22,002 nt of DNA, taken from NCBI GenBank assembly GCA_002399785.1, contig DHEH01000007.1, forward strand, positions 1 through 22,002, in the 5' to 3' direction. A model generated the notes under the pieces. It was not told where the DNA came from, did not search any database, and worked only from the letters and a program-made list of their open reading frames with translations. A program made the position numbers and the translations under genes. Shown here piece after piece: positions 15,337 through 22,002 of the stretch (positions are counted from its first letter, which is position 1; every line of letters starts with the position of its first letter). Source of the stretch: Caryophanales bacterium UBA4855. Lineage in GTDB: Bacteria; Bacillota_I; Bacilli_A; RFN20; CAG-826.

Positions 15337-16591
15337 TTTTACTATAAATGGTTTTAATTTTAATTTTGTTAACGATTAAATAGACGAAGAAATTTTTAAT
15401 GTATTTAATTTAAATACCGACCTGGAAGATAAACGTAAAAATCCAGTTAATAAATATATAAAACTTAAAACTAGCATTAAACAAGCAAGAGAACGTTATT
15501 TTCTTAAGAAAGATATAACTAGAGATGAACTTCAAGAAGCAATTTATTTGTCTTGTAATTCAATATTTTGGATTACATATGATTATGATAATCAAGGGCC
15601 ATACGACAACATGAATTTTGATGAAGACTATAAACTTGATAATTATCTTAATTCTATTAAAGCAGTTTTTATAATGTTTAAAACTAAACCTTTCTTTAAT
15701 CACATTTCTAAACTTAACGATATTGATAAAGTGGTTGAGTATATCTCGAATAGCTTTAACGATATAACATTTTCTTCTAGAGTAATATCTGCTATTAAAA
15801 CGAGTATTAAAAATAGCTATAAATCTGCTGACAATGACATTGACGAGCAGTTCCTTCTTACAAAACCATATAGAAAATACCTTCTTCCTTTGCTTCTTTT
15901 AGCACTTCCGGATGATTTTGAAATTGAATATGATTTGGAATGCATTCTAGCCTCTTTTAATTATAAAGTTGAGAAATTACAAAAATATGATATAACTTCT
16001 AAGATTTTGGTTTTTACAGAAGGAAAAACTGATGGTGTATATTTGGAGCCTGCTCTCTTAAATTTAAATCCAAGAATGGCCGATTGTTTCCAATTTATTC
16101 CTATGGAATCAATTCAATCAGGATGTTCAGAATTAAAGAAATATATGGAGATTTGCATCAATTCAAACTTAAAGTCTAAAATTATTTTCATTTTTGACAG
16201 CGATTCTTCCGGGTATGAATCCTATTCAGCGGCAAAAGAATCAAATAGATATATTAAAAAAATGTTACTTCCTAATGATGATATTTTTTCAAATTATCCT
16301 TGTTATGATTTAGATAACAATATTGTTAAAAAGGACATATATCAAAAGGCTGTTACAGTAGAATTGATGTATCCAAAAGAAACATTTACGTTCAACGGTG
16401 CATTATCCCCGATTCGATGGAATGGATATAATGAAAAATTGAAACAATATCAAGGACAGCTAAGTGACAAATCAAAAACTCAAAAGAATATTAAAGAGAT
16501 AATTAAAAACAAGGATTTCAATAATGATGATAATCGATTCAAAAGACTTGTTTCTCTATTTGATTCGATGATAAAAATTTATCAAATATAA
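15326..16591 (+). pseudogene. TOPRIM-domain nuclease, interrupted by TAA at codon 18
   Basis: Second gene of the protease cassette. The ATG at 15326 has a GGAGA site 8 bases upstream and overlaps the protease stop. Codon 18 (15377-15379) is TAA, but the same frame then stays open to 16591, giving 421 aa in all. After the stop there is no ATG, GTG or TTG until 15548, where the TOPRIM region is not yet reached. TOPRIM motifs: Glu232 in 'VFTEGKTDG' and the DxD at 291-293 in 'IIFIFDSDSSG' (numbered from 15326). The front 220 residues are mostly helical and may match the HEPN/TOPRIM N-terminal domains of conflict systems. It should bind a divalent metal and cut nucleic acid, by family analogy. It could be a dead gene, a read-through product, or a sequencing error. 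Confidence 0.75.
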
Positions 16592-16592
16592 G

Positions 16593-17501
16593 CTAGAAAT
16601 CAATGACTGCTTTATGGATGACAAACTTAACCATTTCTTTCAATTTAGATAAGCGAACAGTTATGGTTTTGCCATCCTTTTTATATGTATAATTAATAAC
16701 ACTTGAATAATCTTTATCAGATGATTCGCTTTGGAGCGGCTCTATATAGGTGTAGAATTCATCATCAAAATCATCTTTAATACAAACAGCGATTTTTTTA
16801 GTTGTGCCTAAATCAATAGCGTCAGATCCTTCAGTGATGAAAAGAATAGCATCATTAGGCAAATTTAATTCATAAATAGGCTTTTTGTATCTGATTATGA
16901 TTAGATTCTTATCCTTAAGTGGTTCTAAGTTTTTATCTAATACGTACGTCATAGGTGTAGGCACGTATTCCTTTTTCTTATAGTCATACTCATGAAGATA
17001 AAACTCTTTTCCAATATAGCCAAGAGTCATTTCTCTATTTTTTCTTTTGAATAATAAATCTAATGAAACATTTAAATATTCCGCTACTTGAAGTGCCTTT
17101 GAAGCAGGCATATCAATTTCACCAGAAACATATCTACTCATAGTGGTCTTGCTAACACCAATAGCATCACTTAATTCCTGCATTTTAATTTTTCTTAATT
17201 TGCAATACTTAGGAATATCAATCCCTTTTGGTGTTGTATTGTTATGAAAAGACTTAGCGATTTTCTCAACAATTGAAACAAGATCCATTTCTGAATATGC
17301 TTTACTCACAGCTTTTAATGATTGAGTCATTTCATTAATATCTTTTTCTGAAAACTTTGGTTGAGGAAGTTCGATTGAAGAAATTGTTTTAGCGAACATA
17401 TTTAGATTAGCTACAACTTGCTCCATTTGCTCAGGCGTAAATTCTTTTAATTTTTCTTCAATAATCTTTCTTGAATTTGTTTCTTCCATAATTTTGACCA
17501 T
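16593..17501 (-). CDS. XRE-family repressor-like protein with an unusual C-terminal domain
   Basis: DNA-binding protein of 302 aa, probably the lysogeny-type repressor of the module to its right. It has a helical N-terminus (1-90), then an XRE helix-turn-helix ('MQELSDAIGVSKTTMSRYVSG', about residues 97-153), then a strand-rich C-terminal domain. That domain sits where CI-like repressors carry an S24 peptidase, but I cannot find the expected Ser-Lys dyad motifs, so self-cleavage is not supported. The start at 17501 has AGGTG 7 bases upstream. It diverges from the XRE gene at 17769, with operator-like repeats between, and converges on the TOPRIM gene with one base between the two stops. Confidence 0.78.
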   Translation of the reverse strand: MVKIMEETNSRKIIEEKLKEFTPEQMEQVVANLNMFAKTISSIELPQPKFSEKDINEMTQSLKAVSKAYSEMDLVSIVEKIAKSFHNNTTPKGIDIPKYCKLRKIKMQELSDAIGVSKTTMSRYVSGEIDMPASKALQVAEYLNVSLDLLFKRKNREMTLGYIGKEFYLHEYDYKKKEYVPTPMTYVLDKNLEPLKDKNLIIIRYKKPIYELNLPNDAILFITEGSDAIDLGTTKKIAVCIKDDFDDEFYTYIEPLQSESSDKDYSSVINYTYKKDGKTITVRLSKLKEMVKFVIHKAVIDF

Positions 17502-17546
17502 CCAATCACCTATATCTTATTTTCGATTATTAAGAAAATCAACACA

Positions 17547-17562
17547 TAACAATAACAAAAAA
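17547..17562. promoter_or_regulatory. Operator-like repeat, copy 1
   Basis: TAACAATAACAAAAAA matches 17623-17638 at 15 of 16 bases. It lies near the 5' side of a possible repressor promoter on the minus strand (TTGATT, 17-base spacer, TAAGAT). The site would allow autoregulation by the repressor; this is inference. Confidence 0.4.
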
Positions 17563-17622
17563 ATAAAACTATTAAAAAGCAAATAAACAATATACAAAGT
17601 ATAAGTATTAAAAAATTTCGTT

Positions 17623-17638
17623 TAACGATAACAAAAAA
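17623..17638. promoter_or_regulatory. Operator-like repeat, copy 2
   Basis: TAACGATAACAAAAAA, same orientation as 17547-17562, 76 bases apart. The inter-promoter region (17514-17768) also holds the small palindrome ACAAGTTCTTGT (17660-17671). Confidence 0.4.
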
Positions 17639-17768
17639 TCTTTTCAAAGTTTGTATCTTACAAGTTCTTGTTGCGTATTTTAAGATTTAAGTGTGAAGAA
17701 AAAGAGTGCACTTATGATCATCAAAAATTCACACAGTTGAAGGGCAAAACCTAGAAAGGAGAAGCGAC

Positions 17769-18023
17769 ATGAAATACCATCCGATAAGAATGTATTTAGT
17801 AAATGCCAGACAAAATCTTGGCTACTCACAATATCGTGTTGCTCTCCTAATGGATGTTACCCATCAGCATTACAACAGATTAGAGAATGGCGTTATAGGA
17901 GCTGCGATTCAGTTCAAGACGTTGAACTTGCTAGCCATTGCTCTAGAAATTCCTATTGAAGTTATCTGGAAAGAGGAAGTCTCTTATCAAGAATCATTGG
18001 TAAAAGATGATGACAAAAAATAA
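17769..18023 (+). CDS. Small XRE-family regulator (Cro-like position)
   Basis: 84-aa helix-turn-helix protein: 'LGYSQYRVALLMDVTHQHYNRLENG' (about residues 17-41) is the XRE fold, followed by the usual third and fourth helices. It is the first gene of the rightward module and faces the 302-aa repressor, the arrangement of a Cro/CI switch. A strong AAAGGAG site lies about 10 bases upstream. It probably controls the shared intergenic region; regulator identity is solid, role is inferred. Confidence 0.82.
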   Translation: MKYHPIRMYLVNARQNLGYSQYRVALLMDVTHQHYNRLENGVIGAAIQFKTLNLLAIALEIPIEVIWKEEVSYQESLVKDDDKK

Positions 18024-18031
18024 CGAGCTAA

Positions 18032-18114
18032 AGAAGCTCTACTATAGGCGATGATTGTGTCTTTGTGTATCCAAAAAGAAGACGTGCTTAATCATTAATA
18101 TTAATAGAGCTTCT
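18032..18114. repeat. Nested inverted repeat: candidate structured RNA or regulatory element
   Basis: Outer arms AGAAGCTCTA (18032-18041) and TAGAGCTTCT (18105-18114) are perfect. Inside, ATGATT (18051-18056) pairs with AATCAT (18090-18095), and GTCTT (18059-18063) with AAGAC (18079-18083). The three tiers are in nested order. The inner loop contains copy 2 of the 16-base repeat (18057-18072). It lies between the XRE gene and the next ribosome-binding site. Confidence 0.5.
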
Positions 18115-18144
18115 CGCTTGTATGTATATAAGGAGAAAATTTTT

Positions 18145-18606
18145 ATGTTTATTAAAAAGACTGTTAGCAAAACTAACAAAATTGATTTCACAACTGCTAA
18201 AAGATGTGCTGCATTGTTAGATGAAAGTAAAGCACTCCCTTACGTGGAAGTGATTGAAAAATTAATTAAGGAAACTGATATTCCAAAAGGCAAAAGTGGT
18301 GAAGCTGCTAGAAGTTCTTTACGTTTATTTGCCAAGTACTTAGAAGACAACAAAGTTATTTATCCAACAGCGGTAGATGCAATTGACTTCGTTTATCAAA
18401 TTGTTGATGAAGTAGATAGCTTTGGTCTTCATATCTTATTTACAAACGCTACTTGGATTGTTAATTACTGCTCACAAAACTTCCATAAGTTATTCGGTGG
18501 TATCTTTGCTGGCAAAATAATCACAAGAAAAATTGCTTTAAAAGGCAATTCAATTATCGATGAAGATTCAATTTCGTTTGAGTATAGAACGTTTGAGGAG
18601 AATTAG
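18145..18606 (+). CDS. Hypothetical protein of the mobile module
   Basis: I do not recognise this 153-aa protein. The start at 18145 (MFIKKTVSK) has AAGGAG (18130-18135) 9 bases upstream; the frame is open further up to 18055, but that part overlaps the nested inverted repeat. Residues 15-75 look helical and charged ('FTTAKRCAALLDESK', 'VEVIEKLIKETDIP'). Residues about 110-135 are more hydrophobic with 'FGGIFAGKIITRK' but are not a convincing membrane span. It follows the XRE gene in the same direction and its end carries the ribosome-binding site of the next gene. Confidence 0.65.
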   Translation: MFIKKTVSKTNKIDFTTAKRCAALLDESKALPYVEVIEKLIKETDIPKGKSGEAARSSLRLFAKYLEDNKVIYPTAVDAIDFVYQIVDEVDSFGLHILFTNATWIVNYCSQNFHKLFGGIFAGKIITRKIALKGNSIIDEDSISFEYRTFEEN

Positions 18607-18607
18607 T

Positions 18608-18889
18608 ATGCCTGAAGCAAATGTTGTAAGAAAAGATAGCATTGAAAGTCGTTATTTCAAATTAGCTGATAAATACTATTTCGAACGATTCGATATGCCA
18701 GAAAGCGTTGAGGAGTGGGAAAGATATCACGCATTGATGGATTTTGCTAGATTCTTAGGCTATGAGTTTTTCGGAGATACTGTCACTGAAGAACAACTCC
18801 ATAACTACATCAAAAAGGCACCTCATTTGAGTACTCAATGGTTCTGTGAATATTGTTCTATCTGTGCTGGATTTATTAGATATTTCTGA
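18608..18889 (+). CDS. Small hypothetical protein of the mobile module
   Basis: 93-aa acidic, aromatic-rich protein (MPEANVVRK...), not recognised. The ATG at 18608 is chosen because GAGGAGA lies 6 bases upstream, inside the end of the preceding gene, leaving one base between that stop and this ATG. The C-terminal third has 'WFCEYCSICAGF' with three Cys, too few for a clear zinc site. The stop is TGA, followed in frame by CAA TAA. Confidence 0.62.
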   Translation: MPEANVVRKDSIESRYFKLADKYYFERFDMPESVEEWERYHALMDFARFLGYEFFGDTVTEEQLHNYIKKAPHLSTQWFCEYCSICAGFIRYF

Positions 18890-18964
18890 CAATAAGAAAA
18901 CAGTGTATTTCCATCACCTACACACAAATACGATAGATGTATAGCATCTAAATGAAATAACAAC

Positions 18965-18990
18965 GCTTAAATAATTTAAATCAATTAAGC
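18965..18990. repeat. Short inverted repeats upstream of the 19016 gene
   Basis: GCTTAA (18965-18970) and TTAAGC (18985-18990) enclose the near-palindrome TTAAATAATTTAA (18967-18979). This is possible regulator binding in the 126-base gap 18890-19015; AT-rich chance pairing is a real alternative. Confidence 0.3.
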
Positions 18991-19015
18991 ATTAGCTATT
19001 TATTTTGGAGGTCTT

Positions 19016-19513
19016 ATGTCTAGAAAAGAAGATACATATGAAATGTGGAAGAGAACCGGAGTGCTCAATAGCAAACTTGATTATATCAAAGATGCTAGCG
19101 CTACTTTTTACTCACAAAAACAAATAAGTCATGACCTTGGTATTAGTGAAGTGACTTTTATCGCTTTGAAGAAGAGGCATCCTGAAATAGAAAAAGCTAT
19201 TGCTGAAGGCGAAGCAATCTTACTTCAAGACATGTTCTCTTCTTTGAAGAAAAAGGCAATGGGATATAAAGAAACAACTACATCAAAATCTATGGAGAAG
19301 AATGGTATCGGTGCCACTAAAAGTAAAGTTAGTGAAGAAGAGAAGTACTATCCACCAGATTTCGAAGCCATTAAATACATCTTAATAATGAAATATGGTA
19401 AAGATTTTGATCCCAAGAAATTCATGTTGGAGATGATGGAAAAGAAAAATGAACCAGAGCAGTGGAATGACTCCGCTGCAATTGGTAACGATAACGAAAA
19501 TGAGGAGGACTAA
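19016..19513 (+). CDS. HTH protein resembling phage terminase small subunit
   Basis: 165 aa. Residues about 31-62 ('YSQKQISHDLGISEVTFIALKKRHPEIEKAI') form a homeodomain-like helix-turn-helix, as in small terminase subunits of the phBC6A51 type and related phage HTH proteins. The C-terminal half has 'PPDFEAIKYILIMKYGKDF', also common in that family ('pd..a..~~L...~p~~'). GGAGG (19007-19011) lies 4 bases before the ATG. It precedes the primase-helicase by three bases. No large terminase or structural gene is in the window, so it may serve packaging redirection in a satellite or a replication role. Moderately sure of the HTH, less of the terminase link. Confidence 0.6.
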   Translation: MSRKEDTYEMWKRTGVLNSKLDYIKDASATFYSQKQISHDLGISEVTFIALKKRHPEIEKAIAEGEAILLQDMFSSLKKKAMGYKETTTSKSMEKNGIGATKSKVSEEEKYYPPDFEAIKYILIMKYGKDFDPKKFMLEMMEKKNEPEQWNDSAAIGNDNENEED

Positions 19514-19516
19514 TTT

Positions 19517-21874
19517 ATGAGAAACTTAGTTATCGCTGTTGGTCAAAGAGCCAATAGTAAAAGATGGATTAATAAAAAGATATCCTGGGATGAACTATGT
19601 AATAAACTCAGCCAAACAATTTATACCTCCGAAACAGTGGAGGAATATAAACACTTTGTTAAAGAAGCTAAACAAGAAGCAAAAGACCATGGTGGATTTG
19701 TCGGTGGCAAACTTAAAGACAATCAACGTCTTAAAAACAACGTTGAATATAGAAGTTTAGTCACTCTTGACCTTGATGATGCTGAACTAGGATTCATTGA
19801 TAAATTTAAAAGAGATTTTGAATACACGTGCGTTCTATATTCCACTCATGGCAATAGACCAGACTCACCTAGATTTAGAGTAATTATTCCTTTAACTAGA
19901 GATGTTGATGGTGATGAATATGTTGCTCTTTCTAGACTTTTAGCGGGTGAGTTAGGCATTGAGCAAGTTGATCCAGTATCATTCCAAACTAATCAACTTA
20001 TGTATTGGCCTAGCACACCAAGCGATGGAGTTTATATTTATGAAAAATTAGAGAAAAACCCGTTAAATCCTTATTATTTCTTTGATAAATATCCAAATTG
20101 GAAGGATTTAACTTCATTACCTAAGAAAGCAAAAGAAGCTCATGTTAATAGTGGTAATGCTGGAAGAAAACAAACAGATCCATTAACTAAAGATGGAATA
20201 GTTGGTGCGTTCTGTAGAGCGTATTCAATTGATGAAGCTATTGAAACATTCCTTCCTGATGTGTACGAAAATGTTGGAGGCAATAGATATCACCTTATTC
20301 CTTCAAGCAGTGTTGCTGGTGCGATTAATTATGATGACAAATTCTTTTATTCACATCATGCTAATGACCCAGCTGTTGGACAAACACTTAATTCATTCAA
20401 TCTAGTAAGAATTCATTTATTTGGAGATGATAAACAATCATTCAAAAAGATTTGTGACTTGGCTAGAAACGATGAAAAAGTTAAAAGCCTGATGGCGGAA
20501 GAAAGCATCAAATCACTTAAAGAAGATTTTGGAGATTCCACTAATCTAGATTGGATGCATATGCTAACAACTAATGATGATGGCAAGATTGTTAATAATG
20601 TTAGTAACCTAGTCACCATATTGGAAAATGATGGGAATCTTAAAAACATAGGATTCAATACATTAGCTAATGCTTCTGAAGTAAGAGGCACCGTTCCTTG
20701 GACAAGAGTGGGTTCTACAAAGTTCTGGAGAGATGGCGATACATCCCAATTAAAAATATACATTGAAAAACATTATTGTGACTTCAGTGATAGAAACTTT
20801 GAAAACGCATTCACTAAAGTAACTGAAGATAGAGCTTTTAATCCAGTTAAGGAATATTTAGATAATCTTCCAAAGTGGGACGGAGTTAAGCGTGTTGAAG
20901 AACTATTCATTAATAATCTAGATGCTGATAACAATGCTTATACAAAAGAAGTTACCAGAAAGTGGTTTGCAGCAGCGGTAGCAAGAATATATGAGCCAGG
21001 CATTAAGTTCGATAACATTATCGTTCTTGATGGTAAACAAGGTGTTGGTAAATCCACAATTATCAAATCATTAGTGAATCCAGATTTCTTTTCTGATTCA
21101 TTACAGCTATCTGATATGGATGATACCAAGAAAGCTGGAGAAAAGGTTCAAGGTTTCTGGGTAATTGAAATTCAAGAACTAGCTGGTATGAGAAAAGCTG
21201 ATATTGAAAAAGTTAAAGCCTTTATCTCATCCACCGATGATAAATATAGAGCCTCTTATGGTCACCATGTTGAATGGCATCCAAGACAATGCATTATCTT
21301 TGCTACAGTTAATGGTGAGCAAGGTTATCTTAGAGACCTAACCGGTAATAGAAGATTCTGGGTTATCAAGATAAACTCTACGAATGTAATTCCTAATTTC
21401 AAATTTGATAAGTACTTTAAGGATCAGTTATGGGCTGAAGCAAAACATTATTATCAAAATGGCGAGCCATTATTTCTCAGTGGTGAGTTCATCGATATTG
21501 CGGCATCTTATCAAAATAACGCTATGGAGCATGATGATAGAACTGGAGTAGTGGAGAAATATCTAAATGAACCTCTTCCTGATAATTGGGATGAATGTTG
21601 CATCGCTGATAGACAATACTACTTCAATAAGGAGTTTGATAAATACTATGTTCCTCAAAACTCATTTGGTCCTGCAGTTAGGCAAAGAGAAAATGTTTGT
21701 CCTATGGAGATATGGGTTGAGTGCTTTGGCAAAGACAAAGCTGATTTCAATAAACAAGAATCAAATAATATTTCTCTCATTATGGCGCAGATACCAGGAT
21801 GGATCAAAACTGGCAAATCTAAAGATATGGGACCATATTCAAAACAAAGATTCTATTCAAGAATTAAGCAGTAA
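19517..21874 (+). CDS. PrimPol-VapE primase-helicase
   Basis: 785-aa replication protein of the type used by phages, satellites and plasmids. N-terminal archaeo-eukaryotic primase-like domain: DxD in 'TLDLDDAE' (85-87), 'STH' at 109-111 followed by 'RFRVIIPL'. A linker follows, then a C-terminal VapE (virulence-associated E) SF3/AAA-like ATPase with Walker A GKQGVGKST (506-514), Walker B-like 'FWVIEIQEL', and the family hallmark 'LRDLTGNRRFWVI'. It probably primes and unwinds the element's own DNA. GAGGAGG in the end of the preceding gene gives the start at 19517. A 17-bp interrupted inverted repeat follows it. Full length, no lesion seen. Confidence 0.85.
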   Translation: MRNLVIAVGQRANSKRWINKKISWDELCNKLSQTIYTSETVEEYKHFVKEAKQEAKDHGGFVGGKLKDNQRLKNNVEYRSLVTLDLDDAELGFIDKFKRDFEYTCVLYSTHGNRPDSPRFRVIIPLTRDVDGDEYVALSRLLAGELGIEQVDPVSFQTNQLMYWPSTPSDGVYIYEKLEKNPLNPYYFFDKYPNWKDLTSLPKKAKEAHVNSGNAGRKQTDPLTKDGIVGAFCRAYSIDEAIETFLPDVYENVGGNRYHLIPSSSVAGAINYDDKFFYSHHANDPAVGQTLNSFNLVRIHLFGDDKQSFKKICDLARNDEKVKSLMAEESIKSLKEDFGDSTNLDWMHMLTTNDDGKIVNNVSNLVTILENDGNLKNIGFNTLANASEVRGTVPWTRVGSTKFWRDGDTSQLKIYIEKHYCDFSDRNFENAFTKVTEDRAFNPVKEYLDNLPKWDGVKRVEELFINNLDADNNAYTKEVTRKWFAAAVARIYEPGIKFDNIIVLDGKQGVGKSTIIKSLVNPDFFSDSLQLSDMDDTKKAGEKVQGFWVIEIQELAGMRKADIEKVKAFISSTDDKYRASYGHHVEWHPRQCIIFATVNGEQGYLRDLTGNRRFWVIKINSTNVIPNFKFDKYFKDQLWAEAKHYYQNGEPLFLSGEFIDIAASYQNNAMEHDDRTGVVEKYLNEPLPDNWDECCIADRQYYFNKEFDKYYVPQNSFGPAVRQRENVCPMEIWVECFGKDKADFNKQESNNISLIMAQIPGWIKTGKSKDMGPYSKQRFYSRIKQ

Positions 21875-21885
21875 TAGGAACAACG

Positions 21886-21979
21886 AGAACAAGAACTATA
21901 TAACAATTTCAAAATTGAAATTTAATTCAATACAAATAATTAGATAGAGGTTTTAGAAATATATAGAAATTCTTGTTCT
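21886..21979. repeat. Large interrupted inverted repeat after the primase-helicase
   Basis: AGAACAAGAA plus CTATATA (21886-21902) pairs with TATATAG (21960-21966) and TTCTTGTTCT (21970-21979), with three unpaired A's on the right. This makes a 17-bp stem around a 57-base loop. The loop has its own hairpin, ATTTCAA/TTGAAAT, beginning near 21906. It could be a replication origin structure, a terminator-like element without a T tail, or a structured RNA. Confidence 0.5.
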
Positions 21980-22002
21980 TTTGAAGTGGTAAGTATAAAG
22001 TA

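Noticed and set aside
15380..15547. Separate gene start for the TOPRIM protein between the TAA and 15548
   Set aside because: No ATG, GTG or TTG in frame there and no ribosome-binding site, so the lesion model fits better.
20413..20763. 116-codon minus-strand frame inside the primase-helicase gene
   Set aside because: Antisense to a well-supported 785-aa protein and without its own initiation signals.
21567..21947. Plus-strand frame overlapping the end of the primase-helicase and running past it
   Set aside because: Mostly an out-of-frame reading of the VapE end with no ribosome-binding site; the region after 21874 is better explained by the inverted repeat.
1..22002. Mycoplasma genetic code (TGA = Trp) for the whole genome
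   Set aside because: Trp codons in metG, rlmD, the recombinase and the primase-helicase are TGG and these frames are unbroken; only one internal TGA fits Trp. Kept as a low-probability idea in the findings.
1..22002. CRISPR array, rRNA or tRNA genes
   Set aside because: No regularly spaced repeats and no recognisable rRNA or tRNA sequence found by eye on either strand.

Overview
The window is a stretch of a very AT-rich, low-GC Gram-positive-type chromosome into which an accessory region has been inserted or has accumulated. Strong AAGGAG/GGAGG ribosome-binding sites, TAA as the dominant stop, a short MetRS without the C-terminal tRNA-binding domain, an RlmD/RlmCD-type methyltransferase, DegV and a YwaF-like membrane protein all suggest an uncultivated Bacilli/Tenericutes-like lineage (Acholeplasma-, RF39- or Erysipelotrichia-like). 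Trp is TGG in every other gene I read, so the genetic code looks standard rather than the mycoplasma code. The taxonomic placement is inference.

Core part (1-9203): mscL (minus) diverges from degV (plus). A two-gene tldD-pmbA metallopeptidase operon (minus) ends in a strong bidirectional terminator shared with degV. Then come rpmE with a structured leader, metG, a YwaF/TMEM164-like membrane protein and the 23S rRNA uracil methyltransferase, closed by a terminator at 9182-9203.

Accessory part (9338-window end): (i) A defence operon at 9338-12366: a DUF5677-like helical protein, a two-TM SLATT effector, and a CD-NTase with SMODS and AGS-C domains. This is a CBASS-type layout. (ii) A minus-strand large serine recombinase with a small partner ORF (12410-14344). 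(iii) A translationally coupled two-gene cassette at 14506-16591: a trypsin-like protease and a TOPRIM nuclease. I do not recognise it as a named system, and it is the best candidate here for an undescribed conflict system. (iv) A phage- or satellite-like module at 16593-21874: a divergent repressor/XRE switch with repeated operator-like sites, two orphan small genes, a terminase-small-subunit-like HTH protein, and a PrimPol-VapE primase-helicase. A large nested inverted repeat follows it and could be an origin or a structured RNA.

Three genes in the accessory part are each broken by one small lesion in otherwise open frames. The CD-NTase has an in-frame TGA where the family usually has Trp. 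The recombinase has a one-base loss 55 codons before its natural end. The TOPRIM gene has a TAA at codon 18. In each case the sequence beyond the lesion is still clearly coding, so the lesions look recent, or are bypassed, or are assembly errors. The SLATT effector and the protease are intact. The SLATT ribosome-binding site is buried in a perfect 6-bp hairpin directly before its ATG, as might be expected for a toxic membrane effector.
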